Source: Kaistia dalseonensis
GTDB taxonomy: Bacteria; Pseudomonadota; Alphaproteobacteria; Rhizobiales; Kaistiaceae
Length of the DNA stretch: 64,000 nt
Direction: 5' to 3'
Assembly (NCBI RefSeq): GCF_030814715.1
Contig: NZ_JAUSVO010000005.1
Coordinates: forward strand, 432,938 to 496,937
The notes under the pieces were generated by a model. The model saw only the letters and a list, made by a program, of their open reading frames with translations, ran no database searches and had not been told where the DNA came from. Made by a program: the position numbers and the translations under genes. Positions 1-7,004 of the stretch are shown here, piece by piece; the stretch's first letter is position 1; every line of letters starts with the position of its first letter.

Positions 1-1
1 C

Positions 2-805
2 GCCGGCCGGCTGATGATCGGTGATACCGACATCGCCTCCGCCGACCATGCGGCGCTGAAGAAGCTGCGGTCCGAAGTCCAGATCGTCTTCCAGAATCCT
101 TATGGCTCGCTCAATCCGCGCCAGAAGATCGGCGACGCTTTGGCCGAGCCGCTCCTGATCAACCGCAAGTCCATGAGCGCGAGCGAGCGCCGCGCGGCCG
201 TGCTCGACATGCTGAAGCGCGTCGGCCTCAGGCCCGAGCATATTGATCGCTATCCGCACATGTTCTCGGGCGGCCAGCGCCAGAGGATCGCGATCGCGCG
301 CGCGCTGATGCTGCGGCCGAAGATCCTGGTGCTCGACGAGCCGGTCTCCGCGCTCGACGTTTCGGTCCAGGCGCAGGTGCTCAATCTCCTGGTCGAATTG
401 CAGGAGAGCCTCGGCCTCTCCTACCTCTTCATCAGCCACGGCCTCTCGGTCGTGCGCCACATGGCCGACGAGATCGTCGTGATGTATCTCGGCCGGATCG
501 TCGAGAAGGCACCGCGCGAGAAGCTCTTCGCCGAGCCGCTGCACCCCTATACGCAGGCCCTTCTCTCGGCGACCCCGGTCGCCGATCCCGACCGTCACCG
601 CGACCGCATCCGCCTGAAGGGCGAACTCCCCTCCCCCTTCAACCCGCCGCAAGGCTGCGCCTTCCACCCGCGCTGCCCGCTCGCCTTCGATCGCTGCCGC
701 GTCGAGCGGCCGGAGCTCGCATGGCATGGCGAGACGCAGGTGGCGTGCTGGGCGGTGGACAGGGATAGCGCCGCGCGGTCGAAGGCCAAGCCGGGGGTGG
801 CCTGA
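2..805 (+). CDS. Oligopeptide/dipeptide ABC transporter ATP-binding protein (5' end outside window)
   Basis: ATPase subunit that powers uptake of peptides or similar solutes through an inner-membrane ABC importer of the Dpp/Opp class. The reading frame is already open at the first base, so the N-terminus with Walker A lies off the left edge. Visible in order are the Q-loop (VFQNPYGSLNP), the ABC signature (FSGGQRQRIAIARAL), Walker B (ILVLDEPVSALD) and the H-loop (LFISHGLSVV). The C-terminal extension GCAFHPRCPLAFDRC carries the conserved cysteines of the oligopeptide/dipeptide ATPase family. Its permease and binding-protein partners are presumably upstream of the window. Family assignment is secure; the substrate cannot be read from an ATPase. 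Confidence 0.93.
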   Translation, partial: AGRLMIGDTDIASADHAALKKLRSEVQIVFQNPYGSLNPRQKIGDALAEPLLINRKSMSASERRAAVLDMLKRVGLRPEHIDRYPHMFSGGQRQRIAIARALMLRPKILVLDEPVSALDVSVQAQVLNLLVELQESLGLSYLFISHGLSVVRHMADEIVVMYLGRIVEKAPREKLFAEPLHPYTQALLSATPVADPDRHRDRIRLKGELPSPFNPPQGCAFHPRCPLAFDRCRVERPELAWHGETQVACWAVDRDSAARSKAKPGVA

Positions 806-811
806 ACATTG

Positions 812-828
812 TTGCATCCCTGATGCAA
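812..828. promoter_or_regulatory. Perfect 7-3-7 palindrome upstream of the CobW-type GTPase gene
   Basis: TTGCATC-CCT-GATGCAA is a perfect inverted repeat with a 3-bp centre, 80 bp before the GTPase start codon. A possible -10 element (CTATAT, 845-850) follows, and the right arm falls where its -35 would lie. This arrangement suits a repressor. COG0523 GTPases are often Zur-regulated, but the arms do not match the usual rhizobial Zur consensus, so the regulator is unassigned. There is no T-run, so it is not a typical terminator for the ABC gene. Confidence 0.45.
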
Positions 829-908
829 TCCGGGCGGACATCGCCTATATCACTGGCCTCGTCCTTCCCCTTTCGCGTAGGGCTCAAATCCGCGCTGGAG
901 ACTCATTC

Positions 909-1964
909 ATGACGGAAACCCAGATCCCGGTCACCGTGCTCACCGGCTATCTCGGCGCCGGCAAGACGACGCTGTTGAACCGCATTCTCTCGGAAAACCA
1001 CGGCAAGAAATACGCCGTCGTCGTCAACGAGTTCGGCGAGATCGGCATCGACAACGACCTCATCGTCGAAAGCGACGAAGAGATCTACGAGATGAATAAT
1101 GGCTGCGTCTGCTGCACCGTGCGCGGCGACCTGATCCGTGTCGTCGAAGGCCTGATGAAGCGCCCCGGCGGCTTTGACGGCATCCTGGTCGAGACGACGG
1201 GCCTCGCCAATCCGGCACCGGTCGCGCAGACCTTCTTCATGGATGACGACGTCCGCGCCAAGTCGAAGCTCGACGCGGTCGTGACCGTTGCCGACGCCAA
1301 GAACCTGCTGACCCGGCTCGACGATGCGCCGGAAGCCGAGGAGCAGATCGCGTTTGCCGATGTCGTCGTGCTGAACAAGACCGATCTGGTCAGCGCCCAG
1401 CAGCTCGACGCTGTCGAGAAGCGCATTCGCGAGATCAATCCGCATGCGACGATCCACCGGACCGAGCGCTGCGCCATCGACCTGACCAAGGTGCTCGATC
1501 GCGGCGCCTTCGATCTCGACCGCATCCTGACGCTCGACCCCGAGTTCCTCGAGGCCGACGAGCACGACCACGATCATGACCATCATGATCACGACCATGA
1601 CCACGATCACGATCATCACCACCATGATCATGACCACGACCATCACCACCATCCGCGCCATGACGATTCGGTGTTCAGTGTCTCGCTGCGCGGCGGCACG
1701 CTCGATCCGAACAAGTTCTTCCCATGGATCCAGCAGGTGACGCAGGTCGAGGGTCCGAACATATTGCGGCTGAAGGGCATCCTCTCGATGGATCGCGACC
1801 CGGACCGCTATGTGCTGCAGGGCGTGCACATGATCGTCGAGGGCACGCATCAGCGCCCTTGGAAGGACGACGAGAAGCGCGAGAGCCGCCTCGTCTTCAT
1901 CGGCCGCAAGCTGAATGAAGAGGCGCTGAGACAGAGCTTCGAGGCCTGCCTGATCGCGGCCTGA
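909..1964 (+). CDS. CobW/COG0523-family GTPase with histidine-rich metal-binding segment
   Basis: Predicted cytosolic G3E-family P-loop GTPase of 351 residues that delivers or stores a metal, most often zinc, for client proteins. Walker A is GYLGAGKTT (residues 13-21), the family CxCC metal motif is GCVCC (C66, C68, C69), ETTG lies at 95-98 and NKTD at 156-159. Residues about 218-251 are almost entirely His and Asp, a strong metal-buffering segment, followed by the CobW C-terminal domain. The start is the ATG before TETQIPVTV: the frame is open further upstream, but that part reads through the end of the ABC gene and lacks homology. The WD40 gene follows on the same strand. CobW itself is unlikely because no cobalamin genes are nearby. 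Confidence 0.9.
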   Translation: MTETQIPVTVLTGYLGAGKTTLLNRILSENHGKKYAVVVNEFGEIGIDNDLIVESDEEIYEMNNGCVCCTVRGDLIRVVEGLMKRPGGFDGILVETTGLANPAPVAQTFFMDDDVRAKSKLDAVVTVADAKNLLTRLDDAPEAEEQIAFADVVVLNKTDLVSAQQLDAVEKRIREINPHATIHRTERCAIDLTKVLDRGAFDLDRILTLDPEFLEADEHDHDHDHHDHDHDHDHDHHHHDHDHDHHHHPRHDDSVFSVSLRGGTLDPNKFFPWIQQVTQVEGPNILRLKGILSMDRDPDRYVLQGVHMIVEGTHQRPWKDDEKRESRLVFIGRKLNEEALRQSFEACLIAA

Positions 1965-1996
1965 GGCCTGGGCTTCGGCCCCGCCCAACGGACAAT

Positions 1997-2023
1997 TCAT
2001 CGCCGGCGCCAAGCCGGCGATGA
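1997..2023. repeat. Intergenic hairpin (11-bp stem, 5-nt loop) between GTPase and WD40 genes
   Basis: TCATCGCCGGC and GCCGGCGATGA form a perfect stem around GCCAA, just after the GTPase stop. A second smaller hairpin (AGCCGGC/GCCGGCT, 2062-2080) follows. Neither has a T-run. They resemble the short extragenic palindromes of Rhizobiales and may protect or end the GTPase transcript. They also argue against placing the WD40 start at the ATG at 2020. Confidence 0.5.
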
Positions 2024-2121
2024 TGAGCGGATGGCTCCTTGGCCTCTCCCCCTGTCGCCGAAGCCGGCCGCAAGCCGGCTCGCAGACCACCTCTCGACCA
2101 CCCCATAGAAGAACGATTGCT

Positions 2122-3105
2122 TTGCCCACCATCCAGTCCTTCCCCCTCGGAGCCTATGTCGTCGCGGCGAATTTTCTCGGCAAGACGCCGGTCTTCGCGT
2201 TGGGCGACGGCATGGTCGCGCTCGCGGACGGCGTGTCGGCGGAAAAATTTCAGGCACATTCCGGCGGCCTTCTCGCCGCCGCCCGCACCTGGGATGGCGA
2301 CCGCCTGATCACCAGCGGCGATGATGGCCGTGTCGTCGCGATCGATCCGGCGGGCAAGATCGACACGATCGCCGAAAAGCCGAAGAAGTGGATCGACCAG
2401 CTCGCCACCGGCCCCGATGGCGTGATCGCCTTCGCCGGCGGGCGGGAGGCCTATGTCCATTTCCCGAACGGCAAGGAACGGACGCTCGAACATGAGCGGA
2501 CCGTCGCCGGCCTCGCCTTCGCGCCGAAGGGCCTTCGCCTGGCAGTGGCCCGTTATAATGGCGTGTCGCTCTGGTGGATCGGCACCGACGCCAAGCCACA
2601 ATCGCTCGAATGGAAGGGCTCGCATATCGGCGTGACCTTCTCGCCCGATGGCCGGCATGTCGTCACGGCGATGCAGGAAAACGCGCTGCATGGCTGGCGC
2701 GTCGCCGATGGCGGCGGCCACATGCGGATGTCGGGCTATCCCGGCAAGGTCAAGTCCATCTCCTGGTCGGTCAAGGGGCGCTTCCTTGCCACCTCCGGCG
2801 CGGAAATGGCGGTGCTCTGGCCGTTCCATTTCAAGGACGGCCCGATGGGCAAGCAGCCGCTGCAACTCGGCGCGCGCGACAAGACGGTGGTCACCGTCGT
2901 CGCCTGCCATCCGACCGAGGAGGTCGTGGCGATCGGCTACAAGGACGGCATGGTACTCGCCGCCCGCTTCGGCGATGGCGACGAGGTCGTGCTGCGCAAG
3001 GCGGGCGAAAGCCCCGTCACGGCGCTGGCCTGGGACAAGACTGGAATCCGCCTCGCCTTCGGAACCGAGGATGGCGAAGCGGGTATCGTCGATCTTCGCG
3101 GCTGA
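2122..3105 (+). CDS. WD40-repeat beta-propeller protein
   Basis: About 327 residues built from WD40-like blades, for example GGLLAAARTWDGDRLITSGD, VAGLAFAPKGLRLAVARYNG and GVTFSPDGRHVVTAMQEN. No enzymatic motif, signal peptide or membrane segment is visible, so a cytoplasmic scaffold role is likely. The start is uncertain. I chose TTG at 2122, giving LPTIQSFPLGAYVV, because upstream in-frame ATGs lie in an intergenic hairpin region and the next internal Met would remove the first blade; no strong ribosome site is visible. It follows the CobW-type GTPase on the same strand with 157 bp between. A working link to metal handling is an inference from position only. Confidence 0.8.
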   Translation: MPTIQSFPLGAYVVAANFLGKTPVFALGDGMVALADGVSAEKFQAHSGGLLAAARTWDGDRLITSGDDGRVVAIDPAGKIDTIAEKPKKWIDQLATGPDGVIAFAGGREAYVHFPNGKERTLEHERTVAGLAFAPKGLRLAVARYNGVSLWWIGTDAKPQSLEWKGSHIGVTFSPDGRHVVTAMQENALHGWRVADGGGHMRMSGYPGKVKSISWSVKGRFLATSGAEMAVLWPFHFKDGPMGKQPLQLGARDKTVVTVVACHPTEEVVAIGYKDGMVLAARFGDGDEVVLRKAGESPVTALAWDKTGIRLAFGTEDGEAGIVDLRG

Positions 3106-3144
3106 TGCCGGCGACAGGCGCGCCGGTCAGACGCAGCGCGCCGT

Positions 3145-3510
3145 TCAGTCCCGGAAGACGTTGATCGCGAACAGGACGACGCCGGCGAGCGTCACGATCG
3201 ATCCGAGGATCGTCAGGAGTTCGCCGGGCGCGATCTGCATCAGCGTCAGGGCGAGACCGGGGATCATGATCCAGACGCCGACGGTCGACACCCAGAACTG
3301 GATCCGCGCCAGGCTGCCGGCGGCCTTGAGCGGGTGAACGTTATAGTAGAGCCCCATCAGCGCCAGCGTGACCCAGCCGATCAGGTTCAAATGCGCATGC
3401 GCCGGCGCAAGCGTGAAATCCTGCTTCATGCCCATCAAGATGCCGCCGCACATCCCGATGATCAGATAGATGATGGCGCTCTTGATGAACCATTGGCTGA
3501 TTTTCGGCAT
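3145..3510 (-). CDS. Small membrane protein resembling haem-copper oxidase subunit I
   Basis: 121-residue hydrophobic protein with about four membrane helices: IKSAIIYLIIGMCGGILMGM, the stretch after HAHLNLIGWVTLALMGLYYN, the VGVWIMIPGLALTLMQ region, and a C-terminal helix. The AHAHLNLIGWV segment resembles part of the cbb3/nitric-oxide-reductase subunit I fold, and relatives are commonly annotated as cytochrome-c-oxidase-like. It is far too short to be a full oxidase. The second of two adjacent ATGs is chosen because GGAGG stands 6 nt before it; a longer in-frame start at 3540 lacks this. An FNR/FixK-type box lies about 60 bp upstream, suggesting oxygen control. Its actual function is unknown. 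Confidence 0.75.
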   Translation of the reverse strand: MPKISQWFIKSAIIYLIIGMCGGILMGMKQDFTLAPAHAHLNLIGWVTLALMGLYYNVHPLKAAGSLARIQFWVSTVGVWIMIPGLALTLMQIAPGELLTILGSIVTLAGVVLFAINVFRD

Positions 3511-3572
3511 CATGTCCCTCCGCAAGGGGCGCCGACTCATCTCCCCCGGCCCCCACGCCTTTATGCTCTGAA

Positions 3573-3586
3573 ATGATGTAGATCAA
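3573..3586 (-). promoter_or_regulatory. FNR/FixK-type (anaerobox) site
   Basis: Read on the minus strand the site is TTGAT-CTAC-ATCAT, matching nine of ten fixed bases of the FNR/FixK consensus TTGAT-N4-ATCAA. It lies about 63 bp upstream of the start of the oxidase-subunit-I-like gene, a distance that suits activation. The match and position are seen in the sequence; binding is inferred. Confidence 0.5.
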
Positions 3587-3650
3587 AATAGTTCCAGATT
3601 GCGATGAGCCCTCATGTCGAGGCTTCGCGCAGGAACGGAAATCGGATGCG

Positions 3651-4181
3651 ATGATCGGACGGTCATTGGCCATGGCGACGGCCTTGTTCTGCGGCTTTGC
3701 CGCGTCGCAGGCGCCGGAATTCGCCCAGCAATATCGCCAGCGCCTCGGCGGGGCCGTCGATGAACTTGGCCGTGTCGTCAGGGATTTCGATCGCGACGCC
3801 GGGAATGCAGGGCTCGACCGGCAGAAGGCCGTCGCGGCGATGAAATCGTCCGACCAGACCTTCATCCAGCTTCGCGGCGCGAGCGTGGAGGCGGCGATCA
3901 ACCGTTACGGCCGGCTCAGCGCCCAATATGCCGATTTCGAGCGCAATGGGCCGCTTGGCCGCGTGCGCGCGCTTATCGAGGCGCCGGACCAGCCCCTGCT
4001 TCGCGCGACCCTGGATCACTACGAGCCGGCGGTGCCGACCAACCTTGCCGGCCTGGTCATGGCTGGCCTCGGCTTTCTTCTCGTCTATCTCGTGCTTGCG
4101 CCGCTTGCCTGGCTGCTGCGTCCACGTCGGCGGCGCGAGCGCCCTCGGCGACGCTGGTTCCCGGAGGAAGAGCCGTTCTAG
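3651..4181 (+). CDS. DUF2937 family protein
   Basis: 176-residue membrane-anchored protein of unknown role. The N-terminus has a hydrophobic stretch followed by the family hallmark SQAPEFAQQYRQRLGGAVDEL. A mainly helical middle probably faces the periplasm, then a strong membrane helix (LAGLVMAGLGFLLVYLVLAP) and a very basic tail (RPRRRRERPRRRW) that should sit in the cytoplasm. The length is normal for DUF2937. It is divergent from the oxidase-like gene and shares the 140-bp intergenic region holding the FNR-type box. I know of no established biochemical function. Confidence 0.85.
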   Translation: MIGRSLAMATALFCGFAASQAPEFAQQYRQRLGGAVDELGRVVRDFDRDAGNAGLDRQKAVAAMKSSDQTFIQLRGASVEAAINRYGRLSAQYADFERNGPLGRVRALIEAPDQPLLRATLDHYEPAVPTNLAGLVMAGLGFLLVYLVLAPLAWLLRPRRRRERPRRRWFPEEEPF

Positions 4182-4278
4182 ATCGCCATGCGTCCTGCCG
4201 GACGCAAAGAGGCGATCCATCTCTTCGTTTTCGCATCGGATCGATCCGAAAACCGGATTCCACTTTTCGGTCGGATGC
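4181..4278. repeat. Rhizobial-type intergenic palindrome cluster after the DUF2937 gene
   Basis: Two structures. At 4181-4217 an outer GATCGCC/GGCGATC pair encloses GCGTCC-TGCC-GGACGC; it begins at the stop codon. At 4233-4278 a palindrome bounded by GCATC/GATGC holds CCGAAAA and TTTTCGG arms around an ACCGGATTCCA-type centre, the pattern of the short mosaic elements common between rhizobial genes. A related but diverged element lies at 24218-24261. Confidence 0.55.
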
Positions 4279-4297
4279 TTCGGCGGGAATTCGAGAC

Positions 4298-4335
4298 AAA
4301 AAAAGACCCGCCGGGGAGGAGGTCGGCGGGTCTTT
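4298..4335 (-). terminator. Rho-independent terminator of the DUF1127 gene
   Basis: A perfect 12-bp stem (4302-4313 with 4324-4335, AAAGACCCGCCG/CGGCGGGTCTTT) with a 10-nt loop. Read on the minus strand it is followed by a run of seven T residues ending at 4298. It lies about 90 bp beyond the DUF1127 stop codon. On the plus strand only three Ts follow the stem, so the main direction is minus. Confidence 0.85.
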
Positions 4336-4427
4336 CAAGGACGGCGTCAGGCAAGGGAGGAGGTTTGCCTTTCGCCAGATCGCTGGGAACGAGGGAGGAG
4401 GTTCGTACCCTGCGAATTCCAGAATTC

Positions 4428-4580
4428 TTAGTAACCAGCGGCGCGCTTGGCCAGCTGGGTGATCTCGCCGCGATTGATGCCGAGATCATTGAGCTCACGG
4501 TTGCTGAGACGGTTCAGTTCGTTGCACGTCTCACGGTACTTGAGCCAGTTCTTATACGTCGCGAACAGATTGTTGGCCAT
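4428..4580 (-). CDS. DUF1127 small protein
   Basis: A 50-residue basic protein beginning MANNLFATYKNWLKYRET and containing the conserved DUF1127 core ELNRLSNRELNDLGINRGEI. In rhizobia and relatives such short proteins are abundant; some have been linked to RNA turnover and to phosphate or carbon regulation, though this copy is uncharacterised. The start ATG has AAGGAAG 8 nt upstream. It is monocistronic, with its own strong terminator and about 260 bp of upstream DNA that includes spaced direct repeats. Confidence 0.9.
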   Translation of the reverse strand: MANNLFATYKNWLKYRETCNELNRLSNRELNDLGINRGEITQLAKRAAGY

Positions 4581-4721
4581 TTTCGTCTTCCTTCAGATCT
4601 TCGAATTTCGTTTGAACGTCGCGCTCTTTCGTCTGCGCCGTTCTTGTTGACCTGAATATACGGACGGTCCCGAGAGATGAGCACTGCGAAAATGCGTATG
4701 CCAGCAATGCGCCTAACGCAA

Positions 4722-4763
4722 CGCAGCATTAACAGCATAGGCCATGGTGCATCGCAGCATTAA
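4722..4763. promoter_or_regulatory. Direct repeat CGCAGCATTAA with 31-bp period upstream of DUF1127
   Basis: The 11-mer CGCAGCATTAA occurs at 4722-4732 and again at 4753-4763. A 31-bp period is close to three helical turns, so two protein copies would bind the same DNA face. The pair lies about 140-180 bp upstream of the DUF1127 start. The regulator is unknown. Confidence 0.3.
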
Positions 4764-4781
4764 TGAGTCCGACAAGAATAT

Positions 4782-4803
4782 GGCGGCGCCTTGCGACGCC
4801 GCC
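4782..4803 (-). terminator. Possible terminator hairpin after the homospermidine synthase gene
   Basis: GGCGGCG and CGCCGCC pair around an 8-nt loop, 38 bp beyond the homospermidine synthase stop. On the minus strand only a loose AT-rich stretch (ATATTCTTG) follows, so the call is weak. Confidence 0.35.
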
Positions 4804-4840
4804 ACGGCCTTCCAGAATCGTTTGAACCGACGCCCTGCCC

Positions 4841-6274
4841 TCAGGAATGGACCAGCACGTTACGGAACTGCCAGGGGTCGCTGGCGTCGATATCCTCCGG
4901 GAAGAAGCCCGGTCGATCGGTCAGCGGCGTCCAGTCGGTATAGATGCCCTCGACGGTGCCGAGATAGGGCCGCTGGATGCGCAGGCAGAAATGATAGTCC
5001 ATCTCGTCGGCCTCGACGATGCCGGACATGCGGTGTTCCAGCGCCCAGACCATGCCGGCCATGACAGCCGAGGTGACCTGCATGCCGGTCGCGTTCTGGT
5101 ACGGCGCATTCTGCCGCGCCTCGTCGATCGTCAGGCGCGAGCCATACCAATAGGCGTTCTTGGCGTGGCCATAGAGCAGGACGCCGAGCTCGTCGCGGCC
5201 GGCGATGATCTCTTCCTCGCTCAGAATATGCGCCTTGGTCTGGCGCTGGCCGGCACGGCCGAACATCTCGTGCAGCGAGAGCACGGCATCGTTGGAGGGA
5301 TGATAGGCATAGTGGCAGGTCGGCCGGTAGACGACCTCGCCGCCCTCGCGCACCGTGAAATGGTCGGCGATCGAGATTGCCTCATTATGCGTGACGAGAT
5401 AGCCGAGCTGCGGTCCCGGCGTCGGGCACCAGCTCCGCACGCGCGTATCCGCCCCCGGTCCGAGCAGGAAGATCGCCGCGCCGCTGCCCGTATCGTGGGC
5501 GCGGGCGTGGTCGGGGATCCACTTCTCATGCGTGCCCCAGCCGAGTTCGGCCGGCTGCAGCCCTTCCGAGACGAAGCCGTCGACGGACCAGGTGTTCACA
5601 AACGTATCGAGCGGCTTGGGATTGCGCGAACGCTGCGTGTCGCGCTCGGCGATGTGGATGCCCTTGACGCCCGTCGCACGCATCAGGCTCGCCCATTCGC
5701 GGCGCGTCTTCGGCTCGTCGAATTCCATGCCGAGATCGCGCGCGACGTCGACCAGCGCATGCTTGACGAACCAGGACACCATGCCCGGATTGGCGCCGCA
5801 GCAGGAGATCGCGGTCGGGCCGCCGGGATTGGCGCGCTTCTCGGCCAGAAGCTCCTCGCGCAGCGCATAGTTGGAACGCGAGGCCGGATCGGCCTTGTGG
5901 TCGTAGTAGAAGCCCGGCCAGGGCTCGATGACCGTGTCGATATAGAGGCTGCCCAGTTCGCGGGTCAGCTTCATGATGTCGAGCGAGGAGGTGTCGACCG
6001 AGAGGTTGACGCAGAAGGCCTGCCCCGCACCGCCGGTCAGGAGCGGCGTCAGCACATTGCGATAATTCTCGCGCGTCAGCGCGACCTTGATGTGTTGCGC
6101 CCCGAAGGTCGCGAGCAGGCCCGCATTTTCGTCGCTCGGCTCAACAACGATGATCTGCGAGCGGTCGAGCGCGAAGTGTCGCCTGAGCAGGGGGAGTATT
6201 CCCCGACCGATCGAACCAAATCCGATGATCACAACGGGTCCATCGATACGACCATAGACGGGCCAGTTCGTCAT
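4841..6274 (-). CDS. hss: Homospermidine synthase
   Basis: NAD-dependent enzyme that joins aminobutyl groups from putrescine to make sym-homospermidine, the major polyamine of many Rhizobiales. The 477-residue length is typical. A Rossmann motif GFGSIGRG lies at residues 18-25, and the conserved CCGANPGMVSWFVKHAL segment starts near residue 158. The start is the ATG encoding MTNWPVYG, with AAGGAG 9 nt upstream; an earlier in-frame start would add nine residues without a ribosome site. It sits downstream of the decarboxylase-GNAT pair, which supplies putrescine. A terminator lies between them, so it probably has its own promoter. Confidence 0.95.
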   Translation of the reverse strand: MTNWPVYGRIDGPVVIIGFGSIGRGILPLLRRHFALDRSQIIVVEPSDENAGLLATFGAQHIKVALTRENYRNVLTPLLTGGAGQAFCVNLSVDTSSLDIMKLTRELGSLYIDTVIEPWPGFYYDHKADPASRSNYALREELLAEKRANPGGPTAISCCGANPGMVSWFVKHALVDVARDLGMEFDEPKTRREWASLMRATGVKGIHIAERDTQRSRNPKPLDTFVNTWSVDGFVSEGLQPAELGWGTHEKWIPDHARAHDTGSGAAIFLLGPGADTRVRSWCPTPGPQLGYLVTHNEAISIADHFTVREGGEVVYRPTCHYAYHPSNDAVLSLHEMFGRAGQRQTKAHILSEEEIIAGRDELGVLLYGHAKNAYWYGSRLTIDEARQNAPYQNATGMQVTSAVMAGMVWALEHRMSGIVEADEMDYHFCLRIQRPYLGTVEGIYTDWTPLTDRPGFFPEDIDASDPWQFRNVLVHS

Positions 6275-6339
6275 AAAACGATACTCCTTGAATGCGCACA
6301 CAAACAGATCGGCTAGGATAACCTTCTATTGTGACGGAT

Positions 6340-6375
6340 AAAAAGCGAAGGACGGAACAGCACCCTGTCCCGTCC
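6340..6375 (-). terminator. Intrinsic terminator after the decarboxylase-GNAT operon
   Basis: On the minus strand GGACGGGACAG and CTGTTCCGTCC form an 11-bp stem (6365-6375 with 6350-6360, one wobble pair) with a GGTG loop, followed by TTCGCTTTTTAT. It separates the decarboxylase-GNAT transcript from the homospermidine synthase gene. Confidence 0.7.
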
Positions 6376-6438
6376 TCGCATGTCAGACAACGCTATAGGT
6401 AGTGACTGCCGACCGTATGGTCCAGCCCTGCGTCCGAT

Positions 6439-6996
6439 TCAGGCGGCCTGGCGCATCGGCGCAGCGACCAGCGCATAGTCGGGAACGAGCATCGGCGGAA
6501 CCGCCCACTCGCCCGTCGGCACGACCATGCCGGCTGCGCCGTCGAGCGCGCCCGCGACCAGTTCGACCGCAAGGAAGCGGTTGCGATCGACGGGTCCCGG
6601 CATTTGCAGCCGCGCGGTCGCCTCGGTCGAAAAGCCGAAACGCGCATAATAGGGCGCGTCGCCGACAAGGATCACCGCGCCATGGCCGAACATGATGGCG
6701 CGGTTCAGCGCCGCGCGCATCAGCTTGCCGCCAATGCCCTCACTCTGCCGCTCTGGCGAGACCGCCAGCGGGCCGAGCATCAGCGCGTCGCGGCCGCCGG
6801 CCGAGACGTTCCAGAGGCGGACCGTGCCGATGATCTCGTCGCCGTCGCGCGCGACGAGCGCCAGCCCGTTGGCGGGCAGGCGGCCTTCGCGCAGACGCTC
6901 CGAACATTTCAGGAACCGATCCGGACCCATGGTCCGGTCGAGCAGCATCTCGCGGGCGCCGGCTTCCGCCGGCGCCTCCGCACCGATTGCGATCAT
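6439..6996 (-). CDS. GNAT family N-acetyltransferase
   Basis: 185-residue GCN5-related acetyltransferase predicted to use acetyl-CoA. The central block LMLGPLAVSPERQSEGIGGKLM holds the Q/RxxGxG/A acetyl-CoA-binding motif (RQSEGIGGKL), followed by VILVGDAPYYARFGFS, typical of YhbS-like members. The ATG at 6996 is 8 nt beyond the decarboxylase stop codon, so the two genes are one transcript; the longer open frame upstream only overlaps the decarboxylase. A role in acetylating a polyamine or tuning its level is an inference from position. The substrate cannot be told from sequence. Confidence 0.85.
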   Translation of the reverse strand: MIAIGAEAPAEAGAREMLLDRTMGPDRFLKCSERLREGRLPANGLALVARDGDEIIGTVRLWNVSAGGRDALMLGPLAVSPERQSEGIGGKLMRAALNRAIMFGHGAVILVGDAPYYARFGFSTEATARLQMPGPVDRNRFLAVELVAGALDGAAGMVVPTGEWAVPPMLVPDYALVAAPMRQAA

Positions 6997-7004
6997 GGCT
7001 GGCC

